From Cyrtodaria siliqua (lineage: Eukaryota; Mollusca; Bivalvia; Adapedonta; Hiatellidae): DNA of 64,000 nucleotides. The DNA is taken from assembly GCA_037043455.1 (NCBI GenBank), contig JAWPHD010010228.1:31877-95876 (forward strand). Direction: 5' to 3'. Positions 1-12,963 of the stretch are shown piece after piece; position 1 is the stretch's first letter, and each line of letters opens with the position of its first letter. A program made the translations under genes and the position numbers. Under the pieces are notes generated by a model, which did not search any database, was not told the DNA's origin, and was given only the letters and a program-made list of their open reading frames with translations.

Positions 1-1277
1 TGACACAAAGTCTCTATCATCTCCGTTAAGGTTAACAATAAGCATATTCTGACTTTAAAGTTACTTACAATGGAAGTGTTAATTTGTCATCATTATGTTC
101 AGATTACTATATAACTGAATTATTTCTCATGAACCCATCATTATGTTCAGGTTACTATATAACTGAATTATTTCTCATGAACCATATAAATTACATGTGA
201 TCGGATAAATAAACTAGCATTTAAAGACATATTTTCCTTTCTTTGGAAAAATGCCCTCATTCTGTCATATTTTTTTCTTTGCTCTTTGATCGGTAGAGCT
301 AAAATCTTCAAAACAGAAAATATACAGCCAATATGACTGATAAAATCGACCTATTATTTCACCTATGTTAAATACGCCCTGATTCCCTACCTTGGCTGTA
401 TGTGAATGTGGACAACATGGCAATGAATGTTTAAACTATAGATACACATACCACAATGATAAGGGGTGACAGTGGTTCAGGCAGGTTGGCAGAGTCATTT
501 GTTCGTTTATGGCGCTTTTAAAAAGAAATAATTTTGAAATTATTTTACAAAGCATTTATAGTTCAACTATATGCATTTATAGTTCAACTATATACCTGGG
601 CATAATTACCGATACAACAAACATTATAGTACAATATATACATACAGTTATGTGAAAATTGTTTATTTACCATTTCCGTCTAGGCAGATTTCTGAGGAAC
701 AAAAGCAGTGCAGATTTCCTACTGGGAATTATTTACCAGAAGTCACATTATTTCCCACAATTCCAGATTTAGTTTACTTCATCTATTTTCGACAAAAATA
801 ATTGGTGCTCAAAGCAACAAATGTATATGCGATGTCAGACAACATTAGCAATGAGGCAAACTATCAAATGTAGTTATTTGCAGATTTGTTTCAATGACAA
901 ACGTCACATTCTATGTTTCCTACGTTAAACCGTCAAAAATGTGACATTACGTTTTATATCAATGCGTTTGTGAGTAAAACTATCGAAAAAAAAAAAAAAA
1001 TGCGTTAGAAAACAGTTAACCAGTATTGAAGTTTTGACTTTGAGATGGTATAGTAGTCGTTTAACGGTTGCAAATCGTGTTCAACGACTTTGCTAACGCA
1101 TCCCCATTAAAAAACAATTGTGACCATTAATGACTGACATACCTTCACAAAATAAAATTTTTAATACAGTTAACCGTATATTTAATGGCAGTATACCTGC
1201 ACGAAATACCTGAAAGGGGGTGATGCAGTATACTAAGATAGCGAGCTACAATACTTATAAACCGTAGATAAGCATAC
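1..1277. other. AT-rich non-coding stretch
   Basis: No gene is recognised. If the candidate exon at 1278-1368 is real, this is intron downstream of it. It holds a 48-bp tandem duplication at 88-135 and 136-183, a poly-A run near 988, and a degenerate second copy (433-498) of the DNA around the 3' end of the candidate exon. Confidence 0.5.
433..498 (-). repeat. Degenerate duplicate of the exon end at 1259-1325
   Basis: On the minus strand this copy reads a short Asn-Leu-Pro-Glu...Ser-Pro stretch followed by a gtatgt donor-like site. It resembles the 3' part of the candidate exon at 1278-1368 and its gtatgc donor. No acceptor is visible upstream, so it looks like a decayed local duplication and not a usable alternative exon. 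Confidence 0.4.
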
Positions 1278-1368
1278 CACAGCAGTAACTGGCGAGGATG
1301 ATTCTGGCAGGTTGGATGGGGATGATGGCTCCGACATTCTCGCATTGCTGGACGCTGATGACGATGAG
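1278..1368 (-). CDS. Candidate Ser/Pro-rich exon of the CP2-type transcription factor gene
   Basis: Seen: a 91-base minus-strand block between a tttcag acceptor and a gtatgc donor. Read with one leading base it encodes 30 residues, starting with a run of serines and holding SEPSSPSN and PESSSP, with no stop. The exon needs two bases from its predecessor. The candidate exon at 13495-13589 ends with exactly two spare bases (AG), and the joined codon would be Ser. Inference: this is the disordered linker that in CP2/LSF proteins separates the DNA-binding domain from the SAM-like domain. No conserved domain is present, so membership in this gene rests on strand, order and phase only. The SAM and oligomerisation exons would lie left of the window. 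Confidence 0.4.
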
Positions 1369-1574
1369 CTGAAATCACGGGACACATTTATAAATCTCTC
1401 TCACATATCTATCAATATTCATTTAAATGCACGTTTTGAGAAAATATGAACAAATCAATTAACTTATTGATGATTGATTTTAAAAGCAATTATTTTTGTT
1501 TAACATCAATAATGAGAATACTGATGATTATTAAAATAGTGACTACATATATTGTTTTAAAACAAATGTTTTTT

Positions 1575-1950
1575 AATTGAATTGAATTGAGGTTTTAAGG
1601 CGCATCAACACATGAAAGGTTATATGGCGCCTAACAGGAATGAACATGCCAGGCTCATCCTCAATGTACATTGAGGTAAAATGTGGAAAATGGGCCCAGA
1701 ACCTGCAGAACTGCAGAGTTGCGGCAATTTCTATTGTAGATACTCCATTTACGCTGGAGCCACGTTTATTGTATTTCTGTCACTACTCTAGTGATGTGAG
1801 CGAGATGTCACCAGAAACAATGCAGGGGTCATGATGAAGACCTTTAATGAGCATGAACAAAAATGATAAAATGAACATGAATTTTGGGGGTTCTACCCCT
1901 CTAACGGAATCTGCAGTGGCCCTATTCTTTGCCCCGGAACCACAGGGGCT
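1575..1950 (+). repeat. Dispersed repeat with TTGAA-type end, copy 1
   Basis: It begins with repeated attgaattga, then ggttttaaggcgc. The same sequence recurs at 7252-7648 (plus) and 16465-16759 (minus), with several point and indel differences. The copies give short open frames that are not conserved between copies, so I treat it as non-coding, probably a SINE- or MITE-like element. Confidence 0.75.
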
Positions 1951-2160
1951 TAAAAAAGATTATAAACACAAATACGGAACTATAACTAGAACTATCACTA
2001 AAGGTGATGAATACCCCAACGGGCCATAATTCTGTAATAAATTAATAAATTAAGCAACCAACACTGGGTGATGTAGAAGGACATAAGGTCATCAGTTGTT
2101 ATGTGTATATGAAGTTTCGGAACAACCCATTCAAAACTGTTTGAGGAATGCAAGTAATAA

Positions 2161-3850
2161 CAAGAGGCCCAAGAGGGCCTGTATCGCTCTACTGGCTATA
2201 TGGAGAATGTGGTAGGGAACACTACAATACTATGCACAACTAGGCTTGGTACTGATCATTCCTGCCAAGTTTCACTGAAATCCAGCCAGGTTCAGGAAAA
2301 CTAGTCCAGATAAAGTTTGTGCATAAGGGGCCACAAGTCTGTCAAAAATAGTTCAACCAGAACAATGATATGCACAACTTGCCTTGGTGCTGATCATCCC
2401 TGCCAAGTTTCAATTAAATCTGGCCAGGGGTTCAGGAGAATTAGTCTGTGCAAAGTAGTGTATTAAAATCTTTAAGGGCCATAACTTTGCCAAAATTTAT
2501 TTAACCAGAACATGGCTAAGATGCACAACTAGGCTTGATACTGATCATCTTTGCCAAGTTTCGCTGAAATTCGGCCCGGGGTTCAGGAGAACTAGTAGGG
2601 ACAAAGTTTGTATAATAAAAACATGTAAAGGGCCATAACTCCCCCAAAATCATTTAATGGGAACACAGTAACGATATATATAACTAGGCTTGTCCCATGT
2701 ACTGATCATCCCTTTAAGCTTCGTTGAAAACAGGCCAAATCAAGTCATAATCATTAATAGTAACAATCTGGTAAAGTTTGGTAAAGATTGGGTGAAAAAT
2801 GAAGGCCCTATCGTGTTAACGAGGCAAAATAGAGCAATTTTACTAAATCAAGGGCCATAACTCCGATGTTACTAGTCAGAACAGCCTGATTTTCGAACTT
2901 GTCTGAGCTTTTATTGATGTCAACAAGCTGGCAGAGTTTGAAAAAGATCAGATAAAAAATGAAGGCCCTATCGTGTTGAGGCAAAATATAGCAATTTTAA
3001 CTAAATCAAGGGCAATAACTCCACTGTTACTAGTCGGAAGTGGCTGGTTTTCGAACTCGTCTGAGCTTTTATTGATGTCAACAATCTGGTAAAGTCTGAA
3101 AAAGATTGGATGAAAAACGAAGGCCCTATAGTCTTAACGAGGCAAAATAAAGCATTTTAACTGAATCAGGGGCCATTACTTGACTGTTACTGGTCCGAAC
3201 TGGCTGGTTTTCGAATTCGTTTGAGCTTTCATTAATATGAACAATCTTGTAAAGTTTGATAAAGATCGAGTGAAAAATGGAGGCCCTATCTCGTTAACGA
3301 GGCAAAATATAGCAATTTTAACTAAATCAAGGGCCATAACTCCGGTATTACAGGTCCAAACTGGCTGGTTTACTTATGCCAAGCTTTAATTGATATCAAC
3401 AATCTGGTAAAGTTTGAAAAATATCGGATGAAAAATTAAGCCCTATCGCGTTAACGAGGCAAAATATAGCAATTTTAACTAAATCAATGGCCATAACTCC
3501 AGTGTAATGGGTCCAAACTGGCTGGTTTTCGAACTGGTCCGAGGTTTCATTGATATGAACAATCTGCTAAAGTTTGAAAAAGATCGGATGAAAAATTAAG
3601 GCTGTATCACGTTAACGAGGCAAAATACAGCAATTTTAACTAAATATCAAGGGCCATAACTCTGGTGTCACTAGTCCGAACTGGCTGGTTTTCAAACTCG
3701 TCCGAGCTTTCATTGATATCAACAACCTGATAAAGTTTGAAAAGGATTAGACGAAAAATGAAGGCCCTATCATGTTCACGAGGAAAAAGTTAACGGACGT
3801 ACAGCTTACGACCGACGACGGACAACTCGCCATCCCATAAGCTCTGCTGT
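2161..3850 (+). repeat. Dispersed repeat with internal 'gggccataactcc' units and GGACGG-type tail
   Basis: It starts with aagaggcccaagagggcct and 'gctctactgg', runs through about seven diverged units of roughly 170 bases containing 'aaagtttgaaaaagatcgg', 'gaggcaaaat' and 'gggccataactcc', and closes with 'cgacgacggacaactcgcc' and 'cataagctctgctg'. There are no open frames. The same architecture recurs at 24184-27210, 27260-27884 and, inverted, at 32819-34210. Confidence 0.8.
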
Positions 3851-4800
3851 TGTTTTTTTATTGATATTTCATCTGTGTATCTGAATTTAATTTAAAGGGA
3901 ATATGGGTGAAGTATGAATAAGATGAATAATGCTATAAGAAATACCAAACCAAAATTTGGGCGACATAAGAAAAATATTTTAAGAGATATAGATATATAA
4001 AACTTTACATACAAACCTTGATCTGCATTTATTGCGCATTATATGGGCCATCAAAATTTGGGTTCCCTGGGAGCCCAGAATTTGTAGAAGACATAATTAC
4101 TTATGTAACCCTTAACAACACACTATAAGGAAATGTTGAGACTATTTATAAGGAAACCAATTCCCAAATTTTGTTGAGCTAGGGCAAGAAATGTAAGATA
4201 TACCTGTAAACACAGCTTACACGCATAATTTGATGTGAAATGAGAGGTGAAATGAGACACATGTTAAGGGCTATCAGAATTTGGGTTCCATGGGAGCCCA
4301 GGGGTTACAAGAACCAAAATTACTTAAGAAGCCTTTAAGATAATGCTATAAGGAAGCTCATGGCCAAATTTGGTTGTGCTAGGATAAGAAATGTAAAATA
4401 TATAGACTTGTAAACACACCTTAAATGCAAAATTTGATGTGAAATGGAACACATTTTAAGGGCTATCATAATTTGGGTTGCATGGGAGCCCATGGGTTAC
4501 AGGAACCAAAATTACTTATGCAGCCCTTAAGATAATGCTATACGAAAGCCCATGGTCAAATTTGGTTGTGCTAGGATAAGAAATGTAAGAGACATAGACT
4601 TGTAAACTTAGCTTACACGCAAACCTTGGTGTGGGACGACGATGCCAACGTGATTACATAAGCTCGCTCATTCTTTGAATAGTCAAGCTAAAAATGTGTT
4701 ATGGGACGGGACAAAAATGTGTTACGGGACACGGCGGGACGTTACGGACAGTGTGATTCCTATATAGCCCCCACTTCACTTTGTGAAACCGGGGATATAA
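3851..4800 (+). repeat. Dispersed repeat with three internal units
   Basis: Three diverged units share 'aatttgggttccatgggagccca', followed by 'aaaattacttatg' and 'ataaggaa'. The block ends with 'acataagctcgctcattc...agctaaaaatg' and 'gccccca..tttgtgaaaccgggg', terminal features related to the other tail-bearing repeats of the window. Confidence 0.6.
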
Positions 4801-5289
4801 CAAATATAACATAAAATGACATCAAACATACCAAAGATATATAGCACACCATGCGATTATTTCTGATGATTTTCACAATTAAGCAGCATGCAATGACAAC
4901 ATGACTGAACTAAGGCTTTCTGGGTCTTCTCGACAAACATCTTAAAAATATTCATAGAATTTAGGTTTGGTTAACAAAAAACGTTTTAGAGTTTTTTGAT
5001 AAGCTTCAAAGCTTCAAATGTTTTGCATTTTTATCATTTTGTTCATCCAAACAACTAGGACTGGTAGTGACTCATGTCTTCTTTATTTTTCCTTTTTTTG
5101 CTTTCTCTGTTTCTTTCACTATTCTTTTTATATCGTTCTTCCTTTTTTTGTTTTTAGTGATTTCTTTCACTGTATTTTTTTAGTTTTCTTTCTTCCTTTT
5201 CAAAATTGCTTTCATTATTTTTTTCTTTCATTCTTTCAGTCGTTATTTCTTTCACTATTTCTACAACTTACATGTGTGGTTTTCTGACA

Positions 5290-6150
5290 GTCTGTCCACT
5301 CGCTACTGTGGAGTCCACATATGAAGCACCGGGTGGGGACCTGTAGAGTTAAGAATAACACATGTCTCAAAATTGCCATTTATAACCATCATTTGAGACT
5401 TTTTACTGTTTATCACATCATGGTCTCCCCACAAGGTTTTTAGGACCAGATGTATCAGGGTCTTTAGCAGTGTTTATATGATCTAATGAGTCTCCTGAAA
5501 CTTTTCCATGATATAGGGGGAGGGATATATTTCGCTTAAGTTTGGCTGGCTTTAAACAAATCAAACTTTCGTTAATATAAACACTCAAACCAATTTTGAC
5601 ATGTGACCCCTGGGGAGGAGCCAAATTTGAACCCAGGGTCACCATTCAAACAAACTTTGTAGAGGACCATAGGCTGAGTGTAAATACAAAATATTAAACC
5701 TTTGACTATTGTAGTTTCAGAGAAGATTTTTAAAGTTTTTCCCTATATATAAGTTAAAGTCTATGTAAAACAGTGACCCTTGGGGCGGGGCCAAATTAGA
5801 CCCCAGGGTCACCATTTGAACAATTTTTTTAGATGGGCATAAGCTGATGGTAAAACAAAATATTAGACCTTTAGCTCCTGTAATTTCAGAGATTTTATTT
5901 TTTTAAGTTTAAGTTTTTCCCTATATGTAAAACTGTGACCTTGTGGCGGGGCCAAATTTGACCCCAGGGTCACCATTTGACCAAACTTGGTAGAGGACAA
6001 TAAGCTGATACTAAATACAAAATATTAAACCTTGGCTCTTATAGTTTCAGAAAAGAAGATTTTTGAAATTTGTCCCTATATGAACCCCCATCGTCTTAAC
6101 GAGGCAAAAGTTAACGGACGATGGACAACTCGTCATGCCATTACAGCTAA
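5290..6150 (+). repeat. Dispersed repeat, about 165-bp units
   Basis: Three diverged units contain 'ccaaatttgaccccagggtcaccatt', 'ggtagaggaccataagctga' and 'gtttcagagaagattttt'. It closes with 'cgtcttaacgaggcaaaagttaacggacgatgg'. The T-rich open frame just upstream (5018-5287) encodes almost only Phe, Leu and Ser and is a compositional artefact. Confidence 0.6.
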
Positions 6151-6165
6151 CCAGGATCGTTTTTA

Positions 6166-6990
6166 GGCACTCATCCTGAACTAGCATAATGTGAATATTG
6201 GGCACTCACCCTGAACTAGCATAATGTGAATATTAGGCACTCGCCATGCATTAGCATAATGTAAATATCAGGCACTCACCCTGAACTAGTATAATGTAAA
6301 TATTACGCACTCGCCCTGAACTAGCATAATGTAAATATCAGGCACTCACCCTGAACTAGCATAATGTGAATATCAGGCACTCACCCTGAACTAGCATAAT
6401 GTGAATATTAGGCACTCACCATGCATTAGCATAATGTAAATATCAGGCACTCACCCTGAACTAGTATAATGTAAAAATCAGGCACTCACCCTGAACTAGC
6501 ATAATGTGAATATTAGGCACACACCATGAACTAGCATAATGTAAATATCAGGCACTCACCCTGAACTAGCATAATGTGAATATCAGGCACTCACCCTGAA
6601 CTAGCATAGCGTGAATATCAGGCACTCACCATGAACTAGCACAGCGTGAATATCAGGCACTCACCCTGAACTAGCATAATGTGAATATTAGGCACACACC
6701 ATGAACTAGCATAATGTGACTATTAGACACACTCACCCTGAACTAGCATAATGTAGATATTAGGCACTCACCATGAACTAGCATAATGTAGATATTAGGC
6801 ACTCACCATGAACTAGCATAATGTAGATATTAGGCACTCACAATGAACTAGCATAATGTAGATATTAGGCACTCACCATGAACTAGCATAATGTGAATAT
6901 TAGGCACACACCATGAACTAGCATAATGTAGATATTAGGCACTCGCCCTAGCTAGCATAATATAAATATTAGGCACTCACCCTGAACTAG
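6166..6990. repeat. 35-bp satellite array, left part
   Basis: About 23 copies of a 35-base unit (aggcactcaccctgaacta + gcataatgtgaatatt) with common substitutions such as ccctgaac/ccatgaac. The array resumes at 8869. It was split at the sequence ctagc by the element at 6992-8868. Confidence 0.9.
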
Positions 6991-6991
6991 C

Positions 6992-8868
6992 CTGAGGTCC
7001 GGAAATATTTTGAAAATCCACTTGCCCAGAGCGCTAAGTTGAATACTATTACTGTTTTTTTGTCCTAATTTTTTAGATGATTTCTTGTAAAATTAATGCT
7101 TTAAATTAGGAAGGATCAAAGCTATGGGTTGTTACCATTATGCACATATATATCAGCGTTTTCCTCCACCGGTGGGAGAGGGTGAGTGGGGAGTCGGCAG
7201 GGATACCCCGAGGATGAGACATCACTGATGAACATGGGGTAGGGAATTAGATGAATTGAATTGAATTAAATTGGGGTTTTAAGGCGCACCAACACATGAA
7301 AGGTTATATGGCGCCTAACAGGAATGAACATGCCAGGCTCATCCTCCATTTACATCGAGATAAAATATGGAGAACGGGCCTAGAACCTTCTCACCCTGTA
7401 CTACAGAGTTGCTGCAAATTCTGTTGTAGACACTCCATTTACGCTGGAGCCACGTTTATTGTTTTTCTGCCACTGCTCTAGTGATCATGCAGGGGTCATG
7501 ATGAAGACCTTTGATGAGCATGAACAAAAAATGATAAAATGAACATGAATTTGTGTGGGGAGGTGGTTCTACCCCTCTGCTATCCGCTCCAACGGGATCT
7601 GCAGTGGCCCTATTCTTTGCCCCGTAACCAAATGGGGCCCCCGGAACCATACGGGGAATTCAATGAACCAGGTGCCAACACGGTAATATTAGATATTGGT
7701 AGACTATATGGAATTAAGACATACATGATGCGCCTAGTGCAGTAATAACAAAAGGGTAGGCAGATAAAATAAATGCATCAGATCGAACACTTTTTTCTAC
7801 TTAGACTACATCAGATAAAAAAAAGAAATATGCATTAGGTCAAACAGAAGTTTTTTCCTACTTACAGACATCACGCAGATAAATCAGCAAGCTCAATTTT
7901 CTGTGATGGGAATTATTAGCACGGTTTATGCCTAAATCGGACTGGTATGTTGTTTTTTTCTGTTAATATCTTTTTGAGATGCCAATTCTTCGAATAATTA
8001 TCGAAAATTAGCCAAGGTCGAAGTAAATCTTGGATATTATGGCAAACATGCTTAAAAACAAAAAAACACCATTCCGTCATTGATCTCGGTTTCATTCAAA
8101 ACAAACATGGCATTTTGAAATAAAAGCAAATGCACACTGATGCATTACGACATGCGTCAATAAGTCTCTTTGCTCATCAAACAATGCCGTCAAATTGCCA
8201 TAATCGTTTAATTGCCCTACTTGTTTACAAATTGGTTTGATTGAATTGCCATTGTTTCACTTTACCACGTGGTAGTGAACGAGAGTTGTTTCGGTTATTT
8301 GATTCGATAATGTGGATACAGTACTAGGTCAAGTTGCGTCATGATTTTTAATTATTGAACAAAAGATTACCTTGGGTCACTACGACACAACGACCGAAAT
8401 ACGAAGTGACAACACCATCTCAGTAACTGATTTACACACTGATGTGTATTTCACACTAATCTGGTGCGTGACTTACTTCCTACATAGAAGGGCTTGTTAC
8501 GGGTGTATATTTCACATAGTATACATATTCTAAACACTGCACGTCTTCATTTGAAGATTGTCGCCACAAACCTTCCTCGGCCAATCAAATTCTGATAAAC
8601 TGTCAAGTGAGAGGGATTAAACAATCAAGAACAACACAGGTGAGTTTTACGACACTTATCAGTAATTGCTTGCGGCGAAAGCAACGGATGTTTAATTCCT
8701 ACGCAATTATCGGCAAACTTCAGTCAAGGCAAATTTTCCCTCGTTTTTTTATCTAATGTTGAAACGTCCATCGGGCAAGTGACGGACAACCATATTTACG
8801 AAGGTCACCTGCCCGCTACCAAAATCCACTTGCCTGGGGCGTCGGGCAACCATATTTTCGGAGCCCTG
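6992..8868. mobile_element. hAT-like non-autonomous transposon inserted in the 35-bp array
   Basis: The ends are imperfect inverted repeats: CTGAGGTCCGGAAATAT on the left against CAGGGCTCCGAAAATAT read inward from the right (13 of 17 match). The flanks are ctagc (6987-6991) and ctaac (8869-8873). Removing the element and one copy restores the satellite unit (gaactagcataatg), so the target duplication is 5 bp. No transposase frame is present. It contains a nested dispersed repeat at 7252-7648. The CAG...CTG ends fit hAT; the 5-bp duplication is shorter than the usual 8. Confidence 0.65.
7252..7648 (+). repeat. Dispersed repeat with TTGAA-type end, copy 2
   Basis: Closely similar to 1575-1950: repeated ttgaattgaatt, ggggttttaaggcgc, then 'gccaggctcatcc' and 'ctccatttacgctggagcc'. 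It is nested in the hAT-like element 6992-8868. The differing open frames of the two copies argue against coding. Confidence 0.75.
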
Positions 8869-9030
8869 CTAACATAATGTAAATATTAGGCACTCACCCT
8901 GAACTAGCATAATGTGAATATTAGGCACTCACCATGAACTATCCTGATTTAGGATAATCTAAATATTAGGCACCCTCCCTGGACAAGCATAATGTGAAAA
9001 CTAGACACTTACCCTGAACTTGCACAATGT
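8869..9030. repeat. 35-bp satellite array, right part
   Basis: About four further, more diverged copies of the 35-base unit of 6166-6990, displaced by the transposon at 6992-8868. Confidence 0.8.
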
Positions 9031-9139
9031 GGTTGTTGCCACTGCCATTGGTCCACAGTGCGCTTGTTACTCGCTGGTGATATACTGAAAAATGTTGACA
9101 TAATAATCAAGATAATGCATATAAAAGATAAAAGAGCGT

Positions 9140-11336
9140 AAAGGGGACTTATACACAGGTAATAACAATGGAGTGGATATATTTACAGGTAATCAGGATA
9201 TAGTGGATATACAGGTAATCAGGATGTAGTGGAAATATATACAGGTAATCAGGATGTAGTGGATAATCCTGATGGAGTGGACATATATACAGGTAATCAG
9301 GATGTAATGAAAATATATACAGGAAATCAGGATGTAGTGGAAATATATACAGGAAATCAGGATGTAGTGGAAATATATACAGGTAACCAGGATGTAGTGG
9401 ATAATCCTGATGGAGTGGACATATATACAGGTAATCAGGATGTAATGAAAATATATACAGGAAATCAAGATGTAGTGGAAATATATACAGGTAATCAGGA
9501 TGTAGTGGATAATCCCGATGGAGTGGACATATATACAGGTAATCAGGATGTAATGAAAATATAAACAGGAAATCCGGATGTAGTGGAAATATATACAGGA
9601 AATCAGGATGTAGTGGAAATATATACAGGTAATCAGGATGTAGTGGATATATATGCAGGAAATCAGGATGTAGTGGACATATATACAGGTAATCACAATG
9701 GAATGCACATATATACAGGTAATCAGGATGTAATGAAAATATATACAGGAAATCAGGATGTAGTGGAAATATATACAGGAAATCAGGATGTAGTGGATAT
9801 ATATGCAGGAAATCAGGATGCAGAGGACATATATACAGGTAATCACAATGAAGTGGACGTATATACAGGTAATTAGGATGTAGTTGATATATATACAGGT
9901 AATCAGGATGTAATGGATATATATACAGGTAATCAGGATGTAGTGGATATATATACAGGTATTCATGATGCAGTGGACATATATACAGGTAATTATGATG
10001 GAGTGGACATATATATATACGGGTAATCATGATGGAGTGGACATATATACAGGTAATCATGATGGAGTGGACATATATACAGGTAATCATGATGGAGTGG
10101 ACATATATACAGGTACTCGCGATGGAGTGGATGTATATATACAGGTAATCATGATGGAGTGGACGTATATACATGTAATCACGATGGAGTGGACATATAT
10201 ACAGGTAATCAGGATGGAGTGGACATATATACAGGTAATCATGATGGAGTGGACATATATACAGGTAATCATGATGGAGTGGACGTATATACAGGTAATC
10301 ACGATGGAGTGGACATATATACAGGTAATCAGGATGGAGTGGACATATATACAGGTAATCATGATGGAGTGGACGTATATACAGGTATTCATGATGCAGT
10401 GGACATATATATACAGGTAATTACGATGGAGTTGACATATATACAGGTAATCAGGATGTAGTGGATATATGTACAGGTGATCAGGATGGAGTGGACATAT
10501 ATACAGGTATTCATGATGCAGTGGACATATATACAGGTAATTACGATGTAGTGAACATATATACAGGCAATCATGATGGAGTGGACATATATACAGGTGA
10601 TCATGATGGAGTGGACATATACAGGCAATCATGATGGAGTGGACATATATACAGGTGATCAGGATGTAGTGGACATATATACAGGTAATCAGGATGTAGT
10701 GGATATATATACAGGTTTTCATGATGCAGTAGACATATATACAGGTAAATTACGATGGAGTGGACATATATACAGGTAATCATGATGGAGTGGACATATA
10801 TACAGGTAATCATGATGGAATGGACATATATACAGGCAATCATGATGGAGTGGACATATATACAGGCAATCATGATGGAGTGGACATATATACAGGTATT
10901 CGCGATTGAGTGGATGTATATATACAGCTAATCATGATGGAGTGGATGTATATATACAGGTACTCGCGATGGAGTGGATGTATATATACAGGTACTCGCG
11001 ATGGAGTGGATGTATATATACAGGTACTCGCGATGGAGTGGATGTATATATACAGGTACTCGCGATGGAGTGGATGTATATATACAGGTAATCACGATGG
11101 AGTGGACATATATACAGGTAATCACGATGGAGTGGACATATATACAGGTAATCACAATGGAGTGGACATATATGCAGGTAATCATGATGGAGTGGACATA
11201 TATACAGGCAATCACGATGGAGTGGATGTATATATACAGGTAATCACGATGGAGTGGATGTATATACAGGTAATTATGATGGAGTGGACGTATATACAGG
11301 TAATCAGGATGCAATGGACGTATATACAGGTAATCA
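9140..11336. repeat. 30-bp satellite array, left part
   Basis: About 70 copies of a 30-base unit (acatatatacaggtaatca + tgatggagtgg). Because 30 is a multiple of three, both strands stay open over long distances, with a ten-residue period on the plus strand (GVDIYTGNHD) and an Ile/Tyr/His-rich period on the minus strand. Between about 9230 and 9800 a larger composite unit is visible that includes 'gtggataatcctgatgg'. No gene is implied. Confidence 0.9.
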
Positions 11337-12006
11337 CAGTGCTCAAAGAAAATTATTTTAAGAGACAGGCCCAGGGCTTGTTGCTTCTGAAAATGGACAG
11401 GCCCCGATTTGAAATGGACAGGCCCTGATTTGAAATGGACAGGCCCTGATTTAAAATTGAAAGGTCCAATATTTTGTTCTTATTGGAAATGTGTCTTTAT
11501 TCACTTTTATAGCACACATTTGTTACGTATGTATTAATCAAGCTCAGAACCTCCTCTGACTAGATTTTTCTTTTTGCTACCACTTTATGCACCCTGGTCA
11601 GCGGACTTATTTACCATTTCGTTTAAAATATGTTAGAATAGAATATTACATAGTAATTTATAACCAATGCAAAGGAGAGTACTAGCACTTTTGCCAAACG
11701 ATAATAATCAGAGCCGATCGACTTGGTGAAACAGGAGCTAAACTTGGAGCCAAATTTTTAATCAGGTTTTATGAGACTATCAGAGCCTCCTCTGGCTATA
11801 TTTTTTCTTTTTGTCACCACTTTCTCCAAGTAAAGAATTAGGAGCCTAGACTAGAATTCATTTAAAAGTAGGATTCCAGGAACTCCTTACACCTTAAATA
11901 ATGAATAGAAATATACTTTATATCTGTATTTATACATATACAGTACATATATATTTTTCTTTCCACCAACATGTATTTGTAAAGGACAGTTTTTCTTATT
12001 TGATTA

Positions 12007-12048
<42 letters not shown>

Positions 12049-12929
12049 GAAATTATGTACCATCCGAACTACTATGACACCGCACTTTTACGGCCCGAAC
12101 ATTTCTGTATCTGTCTGTAATCTGTATCTGTAATGGTACGTAGAAGGGCCACTGCTGGCATATGTTCTACGGATGAGTGGAGTGAAATTAGTCGCGCTGA
12201 AGGGCTGACTTGAAGCCCTCTAATGTCTCTGCATGCACAATCCGATCTTCCAGGTGGTTCCAATTCACAAGTGTTTTCACGAAGAATGACTGTTTAAGTT
12301 GTTCAGTGTGAGCAAATGGTACTTTAAAAGACCTAGTATTATTTGAGATTCTATTGTCCAGGATATTAGACACAATATGGTCAGTATAGTTCTTTGACTT
12401 AACTATCCGTCCTTCAGGTTTTTTTACCAAGTAGATATTAGGATCCACTGCCGGCACCAGACCCCCTGCGATCTTATACAGCATCACCAAACGGTTATAG
12501 GTGCGGCGCTCTTGAAGGTTCGTCAGCTTCAAGGACTTGAGCATGTTGGTTACGCAGCCTTCTTCTCTGCTTTTATAATCATTCAATATAAATCTTTCAC
12601 AAACATTCAATCGAAATACCATCAATAACGATTTTTTTCATGCATTAGTGTGTTTTTAATGACAAAAACGGTATTTCTTATCACAAAGGAAAGAAAACAA
12701 AACCCTAATAGCAGAATAATGAGTTTTATGTCAACAAATGTCGACCTCAAAGTTGTGACAAACTGCCGACATGAAGCCGACATGAAGCCAGGCAAAATAT
12801 TCGAACTTCTTATTGTTTCAATGTGTGTATAACACATTTTAATTACTTTATTGCAAGTGTTTTCACAGTTCACAATACACATGGGAGTATTTTGACTTGA
12901 GCTTGAGATTCAGTAAAACAGATTTTTTG

Positions 12930-12963
<34 letters not shown>

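Noticed and set aside
5018..5287. Phe/Leu-rich 89-residue frame
   Set aside because: Product of a T-rich strand with ttctttc repeats; no signal beyond composition.
6166..6990. CRISPR-like array
   Set aside because: Units are contiguous 35-bp tandem copies without spacers, in a eukaryotic context. The same holds for the 30-, 45- and 65-bp arrays.
9149..11428. Long open frames (up to 341 residues) on both strands
   Set aside because: They follow the 30-bp unit exactly, change frame with unit indels and exist on both strands at once.
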